Shown here one piece after another: positions 1 to 5,838 of a stretch of 6,613 nt of DNA. Under the pieces are notes generated by a model. That model did not search any database, was not told the origin of the DNA, and was given only the letters and a program-made list of their open reading frames with translations. A program made the position numbers and the translations under genes. How positions within the stretch are numbered: the first letter of the stretch is position 1; every line of letters starts with the position of its first letter. Origin of the DNA: Chloroflexota bacterium (lineage in GTDB: Bacteria > Chloroflexota > Dehalococcoidia > E44-bin15); the NCBI GenBank assembly GCA_015222405.1, contig JADFVG010000175.1, positions 1 to 6,613 of the forward strand, read 5' to 3'.

Positions 1-238
1 CCACCACGTAGCGGGAACCGATGAGGGCTGGGGTGCCGGTGAGAACACCGGTGACAAATCCTAAGATGGCATCTGGTCCCAGGGGGTCTATCTTGGGCCG
101 CTGTCGCTCAAATATGATCCTGGCTCCGATCCCATAACCCCCGATGAAGTCCCGATACAGATTCTCTTCGGGGATTTCATCCCACAGCTTCCCCTGGGAC
201 AGGTCTACGAAAAGCATTCTGCCCATGTATCCGCCCAT
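1..238 (-). CDS. Aldehyde:ferredoxin oxidoreductase (AOR family), N-terminal fragment, cut by left edge
   Basis: Reading right to left from an ATG at 238, 79 complete codons run open to the window edge, so only the N-terminus is visible. The start MGGYMGRMLFVDLSQGKLW, then FIGGYGIGARIIFE (about residues 31-44), DPLGP (51-55) and FVTGVLTGTPALIGSR (61-76) match the usual opening of the AOR family, the beta-sheet domain 1 that contacts the tungstopterin cofactor. Family members are usually about 600 residues and oxidise aldehydes to carboxylic acids, passing electrons to ferredoxin through a 4Fe-4S cluster. The cluster cysteines lie further on and cannot be checked. A ribosome site AAAGGAG (245-251) sits 6 nt before the ATG. 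The gene lies 152 bp downstream of flavoprotein A on the same strand, so it is likely the last visible step, converting the aldehyde made by the upstream dehydrogenase. Family call firm; substrate unknown. Confidence 0.88.
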   Translation of the reverse strand, partial: MGGYMGRMLFVDLSQGKLWDEIPEENLYRDFIGGYGIGARIIFERQRPKIDPLGPDAILGFVTGVLTGTPALIGSRYVV

Positions 239-308
239 TTACTTCTCCTTTCCGAAGCTGCCCCGTTACATCTTTCACAATCTGGTCAGGGCAAAACTAT
301 CGCTGGCT

Positions 309-337
309 ATCATATCTCAAAACACCGAAGGTGGCAA
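309..337 (-). promoter_or_regulatory. Candidate internal sigma-70 promoter ahead of the AOR gene
   Basis: On the minus strand, TTGCCA (332-337, 5 of 6 matches to the -35 consensus) is followed after exactly 17 bp by TATGAT (309-314, 5 of 6 matches to the -10). Transcription would begin near 302, giving a leader of about 64 nt before the AOR ATG. The 152-bp gap is more than twice the other intergenic gaps in the cluster, which fits an extra promoter. This is motif matching only; the upstream operon promoter could still read through. Confidence 0.45.
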
Positions 338-390
338 CAACCATCGCATTAGCTGGCTCATGGATGCGTTCCTGTTGATCTCAGTTGCTT

Positions 391-2016
391 TTACAGCATT
401 CCATTTTGCCGGGCAGCAGCCACGATTTCAGGCTCTGGCCACCATTTCTCTATTCCCAAATCCTTGGCCAGAGCGTTGACCGCCACATATCCTGGTCCAA
501 AGGTTATCAGCCCGCCAGGATAACAGCTTGCCCCTCCAATGTAGAGGTTCTTGATCGGTGTCCTATTCTGGGAACATTCCTCGTTGGGCCTGAGATACCC
601 CATCTGAAGGGTATGATATGCCCCCTGCTTGATCGACCCCTCTCCCATGTCTGCGAACTTATTTGCAATATCTGCGGGGGTAGATATGTATTTCCACAAC
701 ACTTTGTCCCTCGTCATATTGGGGGCATATCTCTCAAGAGTGGCCAGGCATCGGTCTGCCTGATCCTCTTTGAATTTTATCTTAAGCCATTGCTCGGCTC
801 CCTCTTTCAGCCTGTAGGGAGCCATTTCAGTGATATGGCCAGTAGCCCTCCCTGGAGGCGCCTGGCCGGGGTCGTGAACGCTGGGAAAGCAGCACATGAT
901 ACCAGCGCTGTCCAACAGTTCCCCGTTACGAATTGCGTCCCAGTGCTTTTTCAGTTCCTCCGTGCTCTCATAGCCTAGGACATGGATAAAGGCGTTATTT
1001 ATCTCCGGGTTTGACTCTGCCGCCTTAAATTTGGGGGCTTCCTCAAGCGCCAGATGCAGCCCAAGCAAACTCCACTTTTCCCAGTCCCAGCCCTTGGTCT
1101 TCTGCACGAAGTCTGGGGTCAGGTTATCTTCACCGACAAGGCCAAGAAAGGTCTGAATGGGGTCAATGGTGCTGAGTACTGCTTTAGCGGCCTCTATTTG
1201 AGTTCCATCTTCCAGTTCCACCCCTTTTGCCGCCCCATCCTCGACTATTATCCGCTTGATTCGGACACTGGTCTTCACCATAGCACCATTGGCTACGTTC
1301 GCTTTGAGTAGGGCATTGGAAAGCCTGTGGGAGCCTCCGGCGACAAGCCGATAATTCGTGGCCCGGTCAAGGAGAAGAGGCACCAGATAGCTCACCCCAG
1401 AGACGTCGTATTCCAGCCCCCAGTGGCAGGCGACATAGAGCATGAGGGTCCTGACAATGTCGTTTTCAAAAAGTTCATTCACTATTTCCTCAGGGGTCTC
1501 TTCTGAGAGCTCAAGGATGTCTCTTCCCACCTCTGTAGACTGCAGCTGTATCGCCTGAGTTATGGCCGGGACTGGAGGCACATAGGTAGCTGGTGCGAGG
1601 AAAGAGTCCATAAGCTCGCCGAACCTGCGGTGCATGTCTCGGTAGCTATCGGCATCACGCTGAGAAAACTGGGCTATGGACTGGCAGGTTTTGTCCACAT
1701 CGCGGTAAATGCATAGGCACTTGCCGCCGCTGAGATGCATGGCCCACTCAAGCTCGGGATGAAGAAATCTAACGTTGTAATCCTCCTCGATCTTGAAGTC
1801 CTGCATAGTGGGAGCATAATTTACCATCAGATGGTACATAGCATGGGTGTTGTGAAGGTAGCCAGGAATGGTCACCTCTTCGGTGGCGAGCCCTCCGCCT
1901 ACTTCGTACCTTTTCTCCAGCAGCAGAACCTTTTGACCCGCTTTAGTCAGGTAAGCACCCGCTGTTAGCCCGTTGGGGCCGGCGCCTATGATTATCACAT
2001 CATACTTCTCTGCCAT
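391..2016 (-). CDS. FAD-dependent oxidoreductase, CrtI/PYROXD2 (phytoene-desaturase-like) family, subunit A
   Basis: A 541-residue flavoprotein of the amine-oxidase/phytoene-desaturase superfamily (COG1233 type). The N-terminal dinucleotide fold is intact: GAGPNG (residues 11-16, canonical GxGxxG), the ribose-binding acid E34 at the end of the second strand (VLLLEKR), then the GGG (40-42) typical of the family. PGYLHNTHAM (51-60), GKCLCIY (98-104), VAGGSHRLSNAL (225-236) and the C-terminal FAD segment TPIKNLYIGG (486-495) with YPGGLITFGPGY (499-510) complete the pattern. No signal peptide or clear membrane span is seen, so it is probably cytoplasmic or membrane-associated. AAGGAGG (2022-2028), 5 nt before the ATG, fixes the start. 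It follows flavoprotein B after 61 bp and shares many motifs with it, so the two are paralogues and may form a heteromer. Family members desaturate, isomerise or hydroxylate isoprenoid-like substrates; the reaction here is not readable from sequence. Carotenoid synthesis is unlikely, as no other carotenoid gene is present. Confidence 0.9.
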   Translation of the reverse strand: MAEKYDVIIIGAGPNGLTAGAYLTKAGQKVLLLEKRYEVGGGLATEEVTIPGYLHNTHAMYHLMVNYAPTMQDFKIEEDYNVRFLHPELEWAMHLSGGKCLCIYRDVDKTCQSIAQFSQRDADSYRDMHRRFGELMDSFLAPATYVPPVPAITQAIQLQSTEVGRDILELSEETPEEIVNELFENDIVRTLMLYVACHWGLEYDVSGVSYLVPLLLDRATNYRLVAGGSHRLSNALLKANVANGAMVKTSVRIKRIIVEDGAAKGVELEDGTQIEAAKAVLSTIDPIQTFLGLVGEDNLTPDFVQKTKGWDWEKWSLLGLHLALEEAPKFKAAESNPEINNAFIHVLGYESTEELKKHWDAIRNGELLDSAGIMCCFPSVHDPGQAPPGRATGHITEMAPYRLKEGAEQWLKIKFKEDQADRCLATLERYAPNMTRDKVLWKYISTPADIANKFADMGEGSIKQGAYHTLQMGYLRPNEECSQNRTPIKNLYIGGASCYPGGLITFGPGYVAVNALAKDLGIEKWWPEPEIVAAARQNGML

Positions 2017-2077
2017 TTCAGCCTCCTTGTTTAGACTTCGGAGAACGCATATGGCTATGGCGACAATGTGCCCTGCT

Positions 2078-3796
2078 CTATTTTACCCCCACCTTGGTTT
2101 TTGCCTTCTCCTGCAGCTTTTTCTCTAAAGTTTTCATTACTTCATATAAGGAGTCAGGCTCTTCTTTACCAGGTTCAAGCCATGGCTTCCCGAGCCCCAG
2201 GTCCTCGGCGATAATTTTATAGCAGCTGTAGCCCTCACCTACCGAGGCACCACACCCGAAAGGCCAGCCAACCCCTGTGGCATAAAGGTTCTTTATCGGT
2301 GTTCTGTAGTCTGAGAGCTCAGGGATGGGCCTGAACTTACCCATTTGATGCGGCACAGGATCTAGAACATTCCAATTGCCCTCGGGTCCCATATTCTTCA
2401 GCCGGCAGCAATCATAGGGGGTGTCAGGGGCACAGCCGATGACATTATCCCAGGTCATGTTGGGAGCAAAGGTCTGCCACAGGCTTATCATGTCTTCAGA
2501 GTGCTGCTTCTTTAATTGCAGCCATTCTCTCTCGGTAAGGGCAGTGGCGGGAGGCATAAAATTCTCATGTGATGCCTGGGCCTTGCCTGGAGGTGCATAT
2601 CTGGGATCAATCCGGCTATGGCACCAAACAACAGGGTTTTGGTCCTCCAGCGGTGCCATCTTGCCCAGCCTTCTCCAATAGGTCTCCCTGGCTATAGTGT
2701 CAGGGTCGGTGACCTGGTGCAGCCCGAGCCAATATGCGTAATTTATGTCCGGGTTAAACTCGGCAGCCGTGTACTCTGGAGGCTCTTGGAGTGCCCAGTT
2801 GTACCACCCTATGGTTGTGTGCTTGCTCTCAAGGAGCTCGATCCGGCGCACGATCTGGGAACTCAGGTGCTCCCTGCCTATCAAGTCGAAGCAAAGTTGC
2901 TGCGGGCTCAAAGTGCTAATTACCAGCTTTCTCGCACCGATCTCAGTGCCATCGGTGAGGCGGATGCCTGTGGCAGTCCCGTTCTCTATGATAACCTTGT
3001 CCACCTCACAATGGGTCCAGATCTTGGCCCCGTCAGCGAGCAGGATCTTATGGGCAGCATGCGCTGCCTGGTGAGTCCCGCCCACGTGGAAGCACATGTA
3101 AGGCAATATCGCGGCGTACTGCAATGGCAGCGTCCCTCTCCCGGGAAGGGTGACATCAGCTCCCCCTGAAAGCGCCTGTCTCACCAGTATGCACTGCAGC
3201 TCTTTACTTTCCCAAAATTCCTTATTCGCTTGCAGAGGGCTATACATGGTGTAGATTGGGTCTAGCTCAATACCCTTTTCCTGGAATGCTGCCATTAGTT
3301 CAGGGAGTCGCTCCATCGTGCGCAGCTCAAAGTCGGCTGCGGGGCTGTTTATCATCAATATGGCGTTTTTGAGAAATACCTCCCGCAAATCCCATCCTTT
3401 GAGCCACATCTCGGCATCCCTTTCCGAGAATCGGGCAATCTCCCTTGCAGTACGCTCCTGAGTGGGGTCATGTTTCACGGTATAGATGCCGAGGCACTTC
3501 CCGGTATCTCTGAAGATGCCAGAATTGTTCATGACATACATGTCCAACTCGGCGTCGAATTCGGGGAAATCCCGCTGAGCCGCCAGGTAATGCATCCACA
3601 GGAAGATCATCTGGGCATGTGTATTGGCAAGAAAGCCAGGGGCCGGGCTTTCTTCAGCGGCCCAGCCTCCGCCAATCTCATGCCGCCTCTCAAATATACC
3701 TACACTCATGCCACCATACCTTGCCAGCCACATGCCAACTGCTAGCGCCTTATTTCCCCCTCCAACTATTACCACATCATATGTTGCATCAGGCAT
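2078..3796 (-). CDS. FAD-dependent oxidoreductase, CrtI/PYROXD2 (phytoene-desaturase-like) family, subunit B
   Basis: A 572-residue paralogue of the next gene downstream. Its dinucleotide loop is GGGNKA (residues 12-17): the third glycine of GxGxxG is alanine and the usual Pro-Asn is Asn-Lys. E36 (GIFERR) and GGG (42-44) are kept. Landmarks shared with subunit A include PGFLANTHAQ (53-62), GKCLGIY (99-105), ARFSERDAE (121-129), GGTHQAAHAAHKIL (239-252), FAPNMTWDNV near the C-terminus and RTPIKNLYATG (from 498). The last 30 residues are a charged, Lys-rich tail absent from subunit A. The reading frame stays open to an ATG at 3853, but AAAGGAGG (3803-3810) lies inside that stretch, 6 nt before the ATG at 3796, and homology begins at the latter, so 3796 is chosen. 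It sits 66 bp after the alcohol dehydrogenase. The altered loop suggests weaker or different nucleotide binding, or a partner role in a two-subunit enzyme. Substrate unknown. Confidence 0.9.
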   Translation of the reverse strand: MPDATYDVVIVGGGNKALAVGMWLARYGGMSVGIFERRHEIGGGWAAEESPAPGFLANTHAQMIFLWMHYLAAQRDFPEFDAELDMYVMNNSGIFRDTGKCLGIYTVKHDPTQERTAREIARFSERDAEMWLKGWDLREVFLKNAILMINSPAADFELRTMERLPELMAAFQEKGIELDPIYTMYSPLQANKEFWESKELQCILVRQALSGGADVTLPGRGTLPLQYAAILPYMCFHVGGTHQAAHAAHKILLADGAKIWTHCEVDKVIIENGTATGIRLTDGTEIGARKLVISTLSPQQLCFDLIGREHLSSQIVRRIELLESKHTTIGWYNWALQEPPEYTAAEFNPDINYAYWLGLHQVTDPDTIARETYWRRLGKMAPLEDQNPVVWCHSRIDPRYAPPGKAQASHENFMPPATALTEREWLQLKKQHSEDMISLWQTFAPNMTWDNVIGCAPDTPYDCCRLKNMGPEGNWNVLDPVPHQMGKFRPIPELSDYRTPIKNLYATGVGWPFGCGASVGEGYSCYKIIAEDLGLGKPWLEPGKEEPDSLYEVMKTLEKKLQEKAKTKVGVK

Positions 3797-3802
3797 CTCA
3801 AA

Positions 3803-3810
3803 CCTCCTTT
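3803..3810 (-). promoter_or_regulatory. Ribosome binding site that fixes the start of flavoprotein B
   Basis: Minus-strand AAAGGAGG, a near-perfect complement to the 16S rRNA 3' end, lies 6 nt before the ATG at 3796. It falls within the open stretch leading to the more distal ATG at 3853, which has no comparable site, so the 19-residue extension is very probably not translated. Confidence 0.85.
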
Positions 3811-3862
3811 GAGAAATTTGGTGCTGATTGACAATTTGAAGCGTTGAACCCAAGAGGGAGGA

Positions 3863-4951
3863 TCAAAATCGGATCATACTGCGTATTGCCTCCCCTTTTT
3901 CAAGGGCCTCAAAGGCGTCATTGATACCGTCCAAGCTATAGCTCCGGGTGACGAGCTTATCAATGGGGAGCTTCCCCTCCATGTACCAATCGACGTATCT
4001 TGGCACATCAACGGATGGCACTATTGAGCCCTGGAGGCATCCGGTAAGGGTCTTCCCTAGGACGAAATCACTTGGAGAAAGGCTGAGCATGCTTCCGGGA
4101 GGGGAGGTTCCGACCAGGACACACTTCCCCCCGAAGCGGAGTGAAGCAAGTGCTTGTGCTATGACATCCACATTTCCGATGCATTCAATGGCGTAATCTG
4201 CTCCTCCCGTTAGCTCGACGACTCGCTGGGGAGGGTTCTCCCGGGATGCATTGATGACGTAGTCAGCCCCGAGCTCTTTGGCCATTTCCAGTTTTCGATC
4301 CAACATATCAACGGCTATGATCTTCCCTGCACCCGCCACCTTAGCCCCCATGACCGCACTCAGCCCCACGCCGCCGCAGCCATAGATAACTATGATTTCA
4401 CCAGCCTTTATGCCTGCGGCATTGATAGCAGCACCCACGCCGGTGGAAACAGCGCAACCAAAAAGGCCCACTGTTTCCAAGGGGGCATCATCCCGGATCT
4501 TAATTGCTGTGCGCTCATGCACTACGGCATACTCAGCAAAGGCGGCCTGGGTAAAAAAGTGGCTCAGTTCTTGCTTGTCTTCGTGCAAGCGTTTCCCTCC
4601 GCCGGGCAGGGTCCCCGTTATCAGAGATGTGACAAACGCTGGACACAGGGAGGGCTTACCCATAGCGCAATTAGGGCACTTGCCACATGAAAATACTGCC
4701 AGAAGCACCACGTGGTCACCGGGCTGGAGTGTGGTTACGCAAGGACCTGCTTTTTCTACAATTCCAGCTCCCTCGTGTCCCAATACAACAGGCATCGGGA
4801 CGGGGATATCACCTTTGATAACATGAAGATCGGTGTGACACACTCCGGTAGCCACGAGTTTCACCAGCACTTCTTGGTCCTGTGGCTCATCGAGGCTAAC
4901 CTCTTCTACCCGCAATGGGGTATTGGGCTCATACAGTACAGCGGCTTTCAT
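3863..4951 (-). CDS. Zinc-dependent medium-chain alcohol dehydrogenase
   Basis: A 362-residue member of the MDR alcohol dehydrogenase family, interconverting a primary or aromatic/allylic alcohol and its aldehyde with NAD(H). Catalytic zinc ligands are visible: C38 (VCHTD), H59-E60 (GHEGAG) and C166 (FGCAVSTG). The structural zinc loop is complete, C89, C92, C95 and C103 (CxxCxxCx7C). The coenzyme fold has GCGGVG (191-196) and D215 at the end of the next strand (IIAVDM), which favours NAD over NADP. The inserted segment around 108-135, ending in HFFTQAAFAEYAVV, is like the class III, benzyl alcohol and geraniol dehydrogenase group. Length is normal. AAGGAGG starts 9 nt before the ATG (4961-4967), an acceptable spacing. 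It lies 60 bp after the Rrf2 gene and 66 bp before the flavoproteins, so it probably oxidises the alcohol they make, feeding the downstream AOR. A GeoA-like role is a guess; the substrate cannot be read from the sequence. Confidence 0.93.
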   Translation of the reverse strand: MKAAVLYEPNTPLRVEEVSLDEPQDQEVLVKLVATGVCHTDLHVIKGDIPVPMPVVLGHEGAGIVEKAGPCVTTLQPGDHVVLLAVFSCGKCPNCAMGKPSLCPAFVTSLITGTLPGGGKRLHEDKQELSHFFTQAAFAEYAVVHERTAIKIRDDAPLETVGLFGCAVSTGVGAAINAAGIKAGEIIVIYGCGGVGLSAVMGAKVAGAGKIIAVDMLDRKLEMAKELGADYVINASRENPPQRVVELTGGADYAIECIGNVDVIAQALASLRFGGKCVLVGTSPPGSMLSLSPSDFVLGKTLTGCLQGSIVPSVDVPRYVDWYMEGKLPIDKLVTRSYSLDGINDAFEALEKGEAIRSMIRF

Positions 4952-5011
4952 GATTCATATCCTCCTTATAGTGGTAGAGTTAAGGGTTTCTTGTTTGCGA
5001 CGACATGGGTT

Positions 5012-5461
5012 TCAGCATAGGCCTCCTGGCCCACCAGTCCTCAGATGCTCCTTCTTCTTAGTCTGTCGCACCATTTCTCCAAGGGTCCGCATTTCCAAGA
5101 TTGTAGTCATCGCCTGTTCCATCTCGCGCCATACATCGCGAGTCACACAAGTGTCGGAGTGAGGACACAGCCTGGGATCACTTACGCAGTCAATGAGCGT
5201 TAGCGGCCCCTCCAAAGCAGTGAAGATGTGGCCTAGCTTGATCTCTTCTGGCGGCCGGGAAAGGGTATAACCTCCTTGTCTACCGCGCCTCGTCCTGACC
5301 AGTCCTGCTGCCTTGAGGGAGACCATCAGATTTTCCAGGTAGCTTTGCGAGAGACCCTGCCTCTCAGCTATGTCGCGGAGCAGTATGGTCCCCTCGCCAT
5401 AGTGGGCGGCGAGGTCTGTCAAAGCTCTGCATGCGTACCTCACCCGTGTAGAGAGCTGCAT
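5012..5461 (-). CDS. Rrf2-family (IscR/NsrR-like) Fe-S transcriptional regulator
   Basis: A 149-residue regulator with the classic Rrf2 opening MQLSTRVRYACRALTDLA. A winged helix-turn-helix follows: LLRDIAERQGLSQSYLENLM (27-46) covers the helix-turn-helix, and VRTRRGRQGGYTLSRP (55-70) is the wing. Cysteines C92, C99 and C105 (Cx6Cx5C, in LIDC...LCPHSDTC) stand where IscR-like proteins hold a 2Fe-2S or 4Fe-4S cluster, so sensing of redox state, oxygen, nitric oxide or Fe-S supply is likely. The frame remains open for 82 codons upstream, but the family starts at this ATG and the upstream part contains the promoter, so 5461 is the start. The ribosome site is weak (GGGGA, about 6 nt upstream). 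It is the first gene of the five-gene cluster, 60 bp before the dehydrogenase, and is the obvious candidate for controlling it. Family call firm; signal unknown. Confidence 0.92.
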   Translation of the reverse strand: MQLSTRVRYACRALTDLAAHYGEGTILLRDIAERQGLSQSYLENLMVSLKAAGLVRTRRGRQGGYTLSRPPEEIKLGHIFTALEGPLTLIDCVSDPRLCPHSDTCVTRDVWREMEQAMTTILEMRTLGEMVRQTKKKEHLRTGGPGGLC

Positions 5462-5485
5462 TATTTCCCCACTATCTGCACCAAC

Positions 5486-5497
5486 ATTGTGAACAAT
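5486..5497. promoter_or_regulatory. Candidate operator: palindrome at the Rrf2 transcription start
   Basis: ATTGTGAACAAT is a perfect inverted repeat with 5-bp arms (ATTGT/ACAAT) and a 2-bp centre. It overlaps the last two bases of the -10 box and the predicted start site, so a bound protein would block polymerase. Rrf2 proteins bind AT-rich palindromes as dimers, usually longer than this, so autoregulation is an inference. No second copy was noticed in the gaps of the cluster. Confidence 0.42.
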
Positions 5498-5524
5498 TAT
5501 ACCACGCAAACACTTCCCTGTCAA
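5496..5524 (-). promoter_or_regulatory. Consensus sigma-70 promoter of the Rrf2-led operon
   Basis: On the minus strand the -35 box TTGACA (5519-5524) and the -10 box TATAAT (5496-5501) both match the consensus at all six positions, with the optimal 17-bp spacer. Transcription would begin near 5489, leaving a leader of about 28 nt before the regulator ATG. A promoter this strong usually needs repression, which fits an Rrf2 repressor as the first gene. Confidence 0.88.
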
Positions 5525-5560
5525 GCATTTCGGCAATGATGGACGAGACACACCAAGGGT

Positions 5561-5569
5561 AAAGGAGGG
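5561..5569 (+). promoter_or_regulatory. Strong ribosome binding site for the small plus-strand gene
   Basis: AAAGGAGGG lies 7 nt before a GTG at 5577 and 10 nt before the next in-frame ATG at 5580. An ATG at 5575 overlaps these but is followed at once by TGA. The site supports translation beginning at 5577 or 5580 rather than only at the internal ATG at 5622. Confidence 0.5.
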
Positions 5570-5576
5570 TGCTAAT

Positions 5577-5768
5577 GTGATGGATATATGTGTTAACAGG
5601 TGTGCTAAGAGGACAAGGCACATGACCAAAAAGAAACGCAAGCATGAGGGCACATCAACATCGCTCTGCCCACTCTCCTTTGAGGAGGCTATCAAGGAGT
5701 TAGCCAAAGCTCCTAAGCAAAAGGATTCTCAGGCTGTATCCAGGGTGTCAAGGCCTTGCTCAAGCTGA
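5577..5768 (+). CDS. Small Lys-rich hypothetical protein
   Basis: A 63-residue reading frame from GTG 5577 (62 from ATG 5580), or 48 residues if the internal ATG 5622 is used. The part beginning MTKKKRKHEG, followed by LSFEEAIKELAKAPKQK, has the look of a real short bacterial protein: a basic Lys tract, then an acidic amphipathic helix and another basic stretch. The segment before it (with two Cys) and the last nine residues are less protein-like. A strong ribosome site supports the distal start, while composition supports the internal one, so the start is unresolved. The gene is divergent from the Rrf2 operon, separated by 115 bp, and convergent with the membrane protein. I know no function; a nucleic-acid or ribosome-associated role is possible from charge alone. 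No clear plus-strand promoter was found. Confidence 0.5.
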   Translation: MMDICVNRCAKRTRHMTKKKRKHEGTSTSLCPLSFEEAIKELAKAPKQKDSQAVSRVSRPCSS

Positions 5769-5815
5769 TGGTATGTGCCAGCCTTTGCAGACTACATAGG
5801 GGAAGATAACCTTTT

Positions 5816-5836
5816 AGCGAGTCTGATCAGACCGCT
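5816..5836. terminator. Hairpin between convergent genes, possible terminator
   Basis: A perfect 12-bp palindrome GTCTGATCAGAC (5821-5832) is flanked by AGCG and CGCT, extending the stem to 10 bp with one bulged A at 5820. It lies 3 nt beyond the stop codon of the membrane protein and 47 nt after that of the small gene, as expected for a shared transcription end. No long T tract follows on either strand (plus strand TTCCTATT; minus strand AAAAGG), and as RNA the perfect palindrome leaves almost no loop unless central pairs open. Intrinsic termination is therefore uncertain; a protein binding site is an alternative. Confidence 0.4.
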
Positions 5837-5838
5837 TC

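Noticed and set aside
385..978. 197-residue plus-strand open frame
   Set aside because: It lies opposite flavoprotein A, has no recognisable domain and no good ribosome site; it is a shadow of the real gene.
2618..3169. 183-residue plus-strand open frame
   Set aside because: It lies wholly opposite flavoprotein B, whose family motifs span the same bases; nothing in the translation resembles a protein family.
391..3796. Carotenoid biosynthesis cluster
   Set aside because: The flavoproteins are CrtI-like, but no phytoene synthase, cyclase or prenyltransferase is present, and the neighbours are alcohol and aldehyde oxidation enzymes.
3797..3853. 19-residue N-terminal extension of flavoprotein B from an ATG at 3853
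   Set aside because: A near-perfect ribosome site (3803-3810) lies inside it, 6 nt before the ATG at 3796, and family similarity begins at 3796.
5462..5707. 82-residue N-terminal extension of the Rrf2 regulator, with a hydrophobic stretch
   Set aside because: Rrf2 proteins begin at the MQLSTRVRYA methionine, and the extension would cover the consensus promoter of the gene; it is chance open frame.
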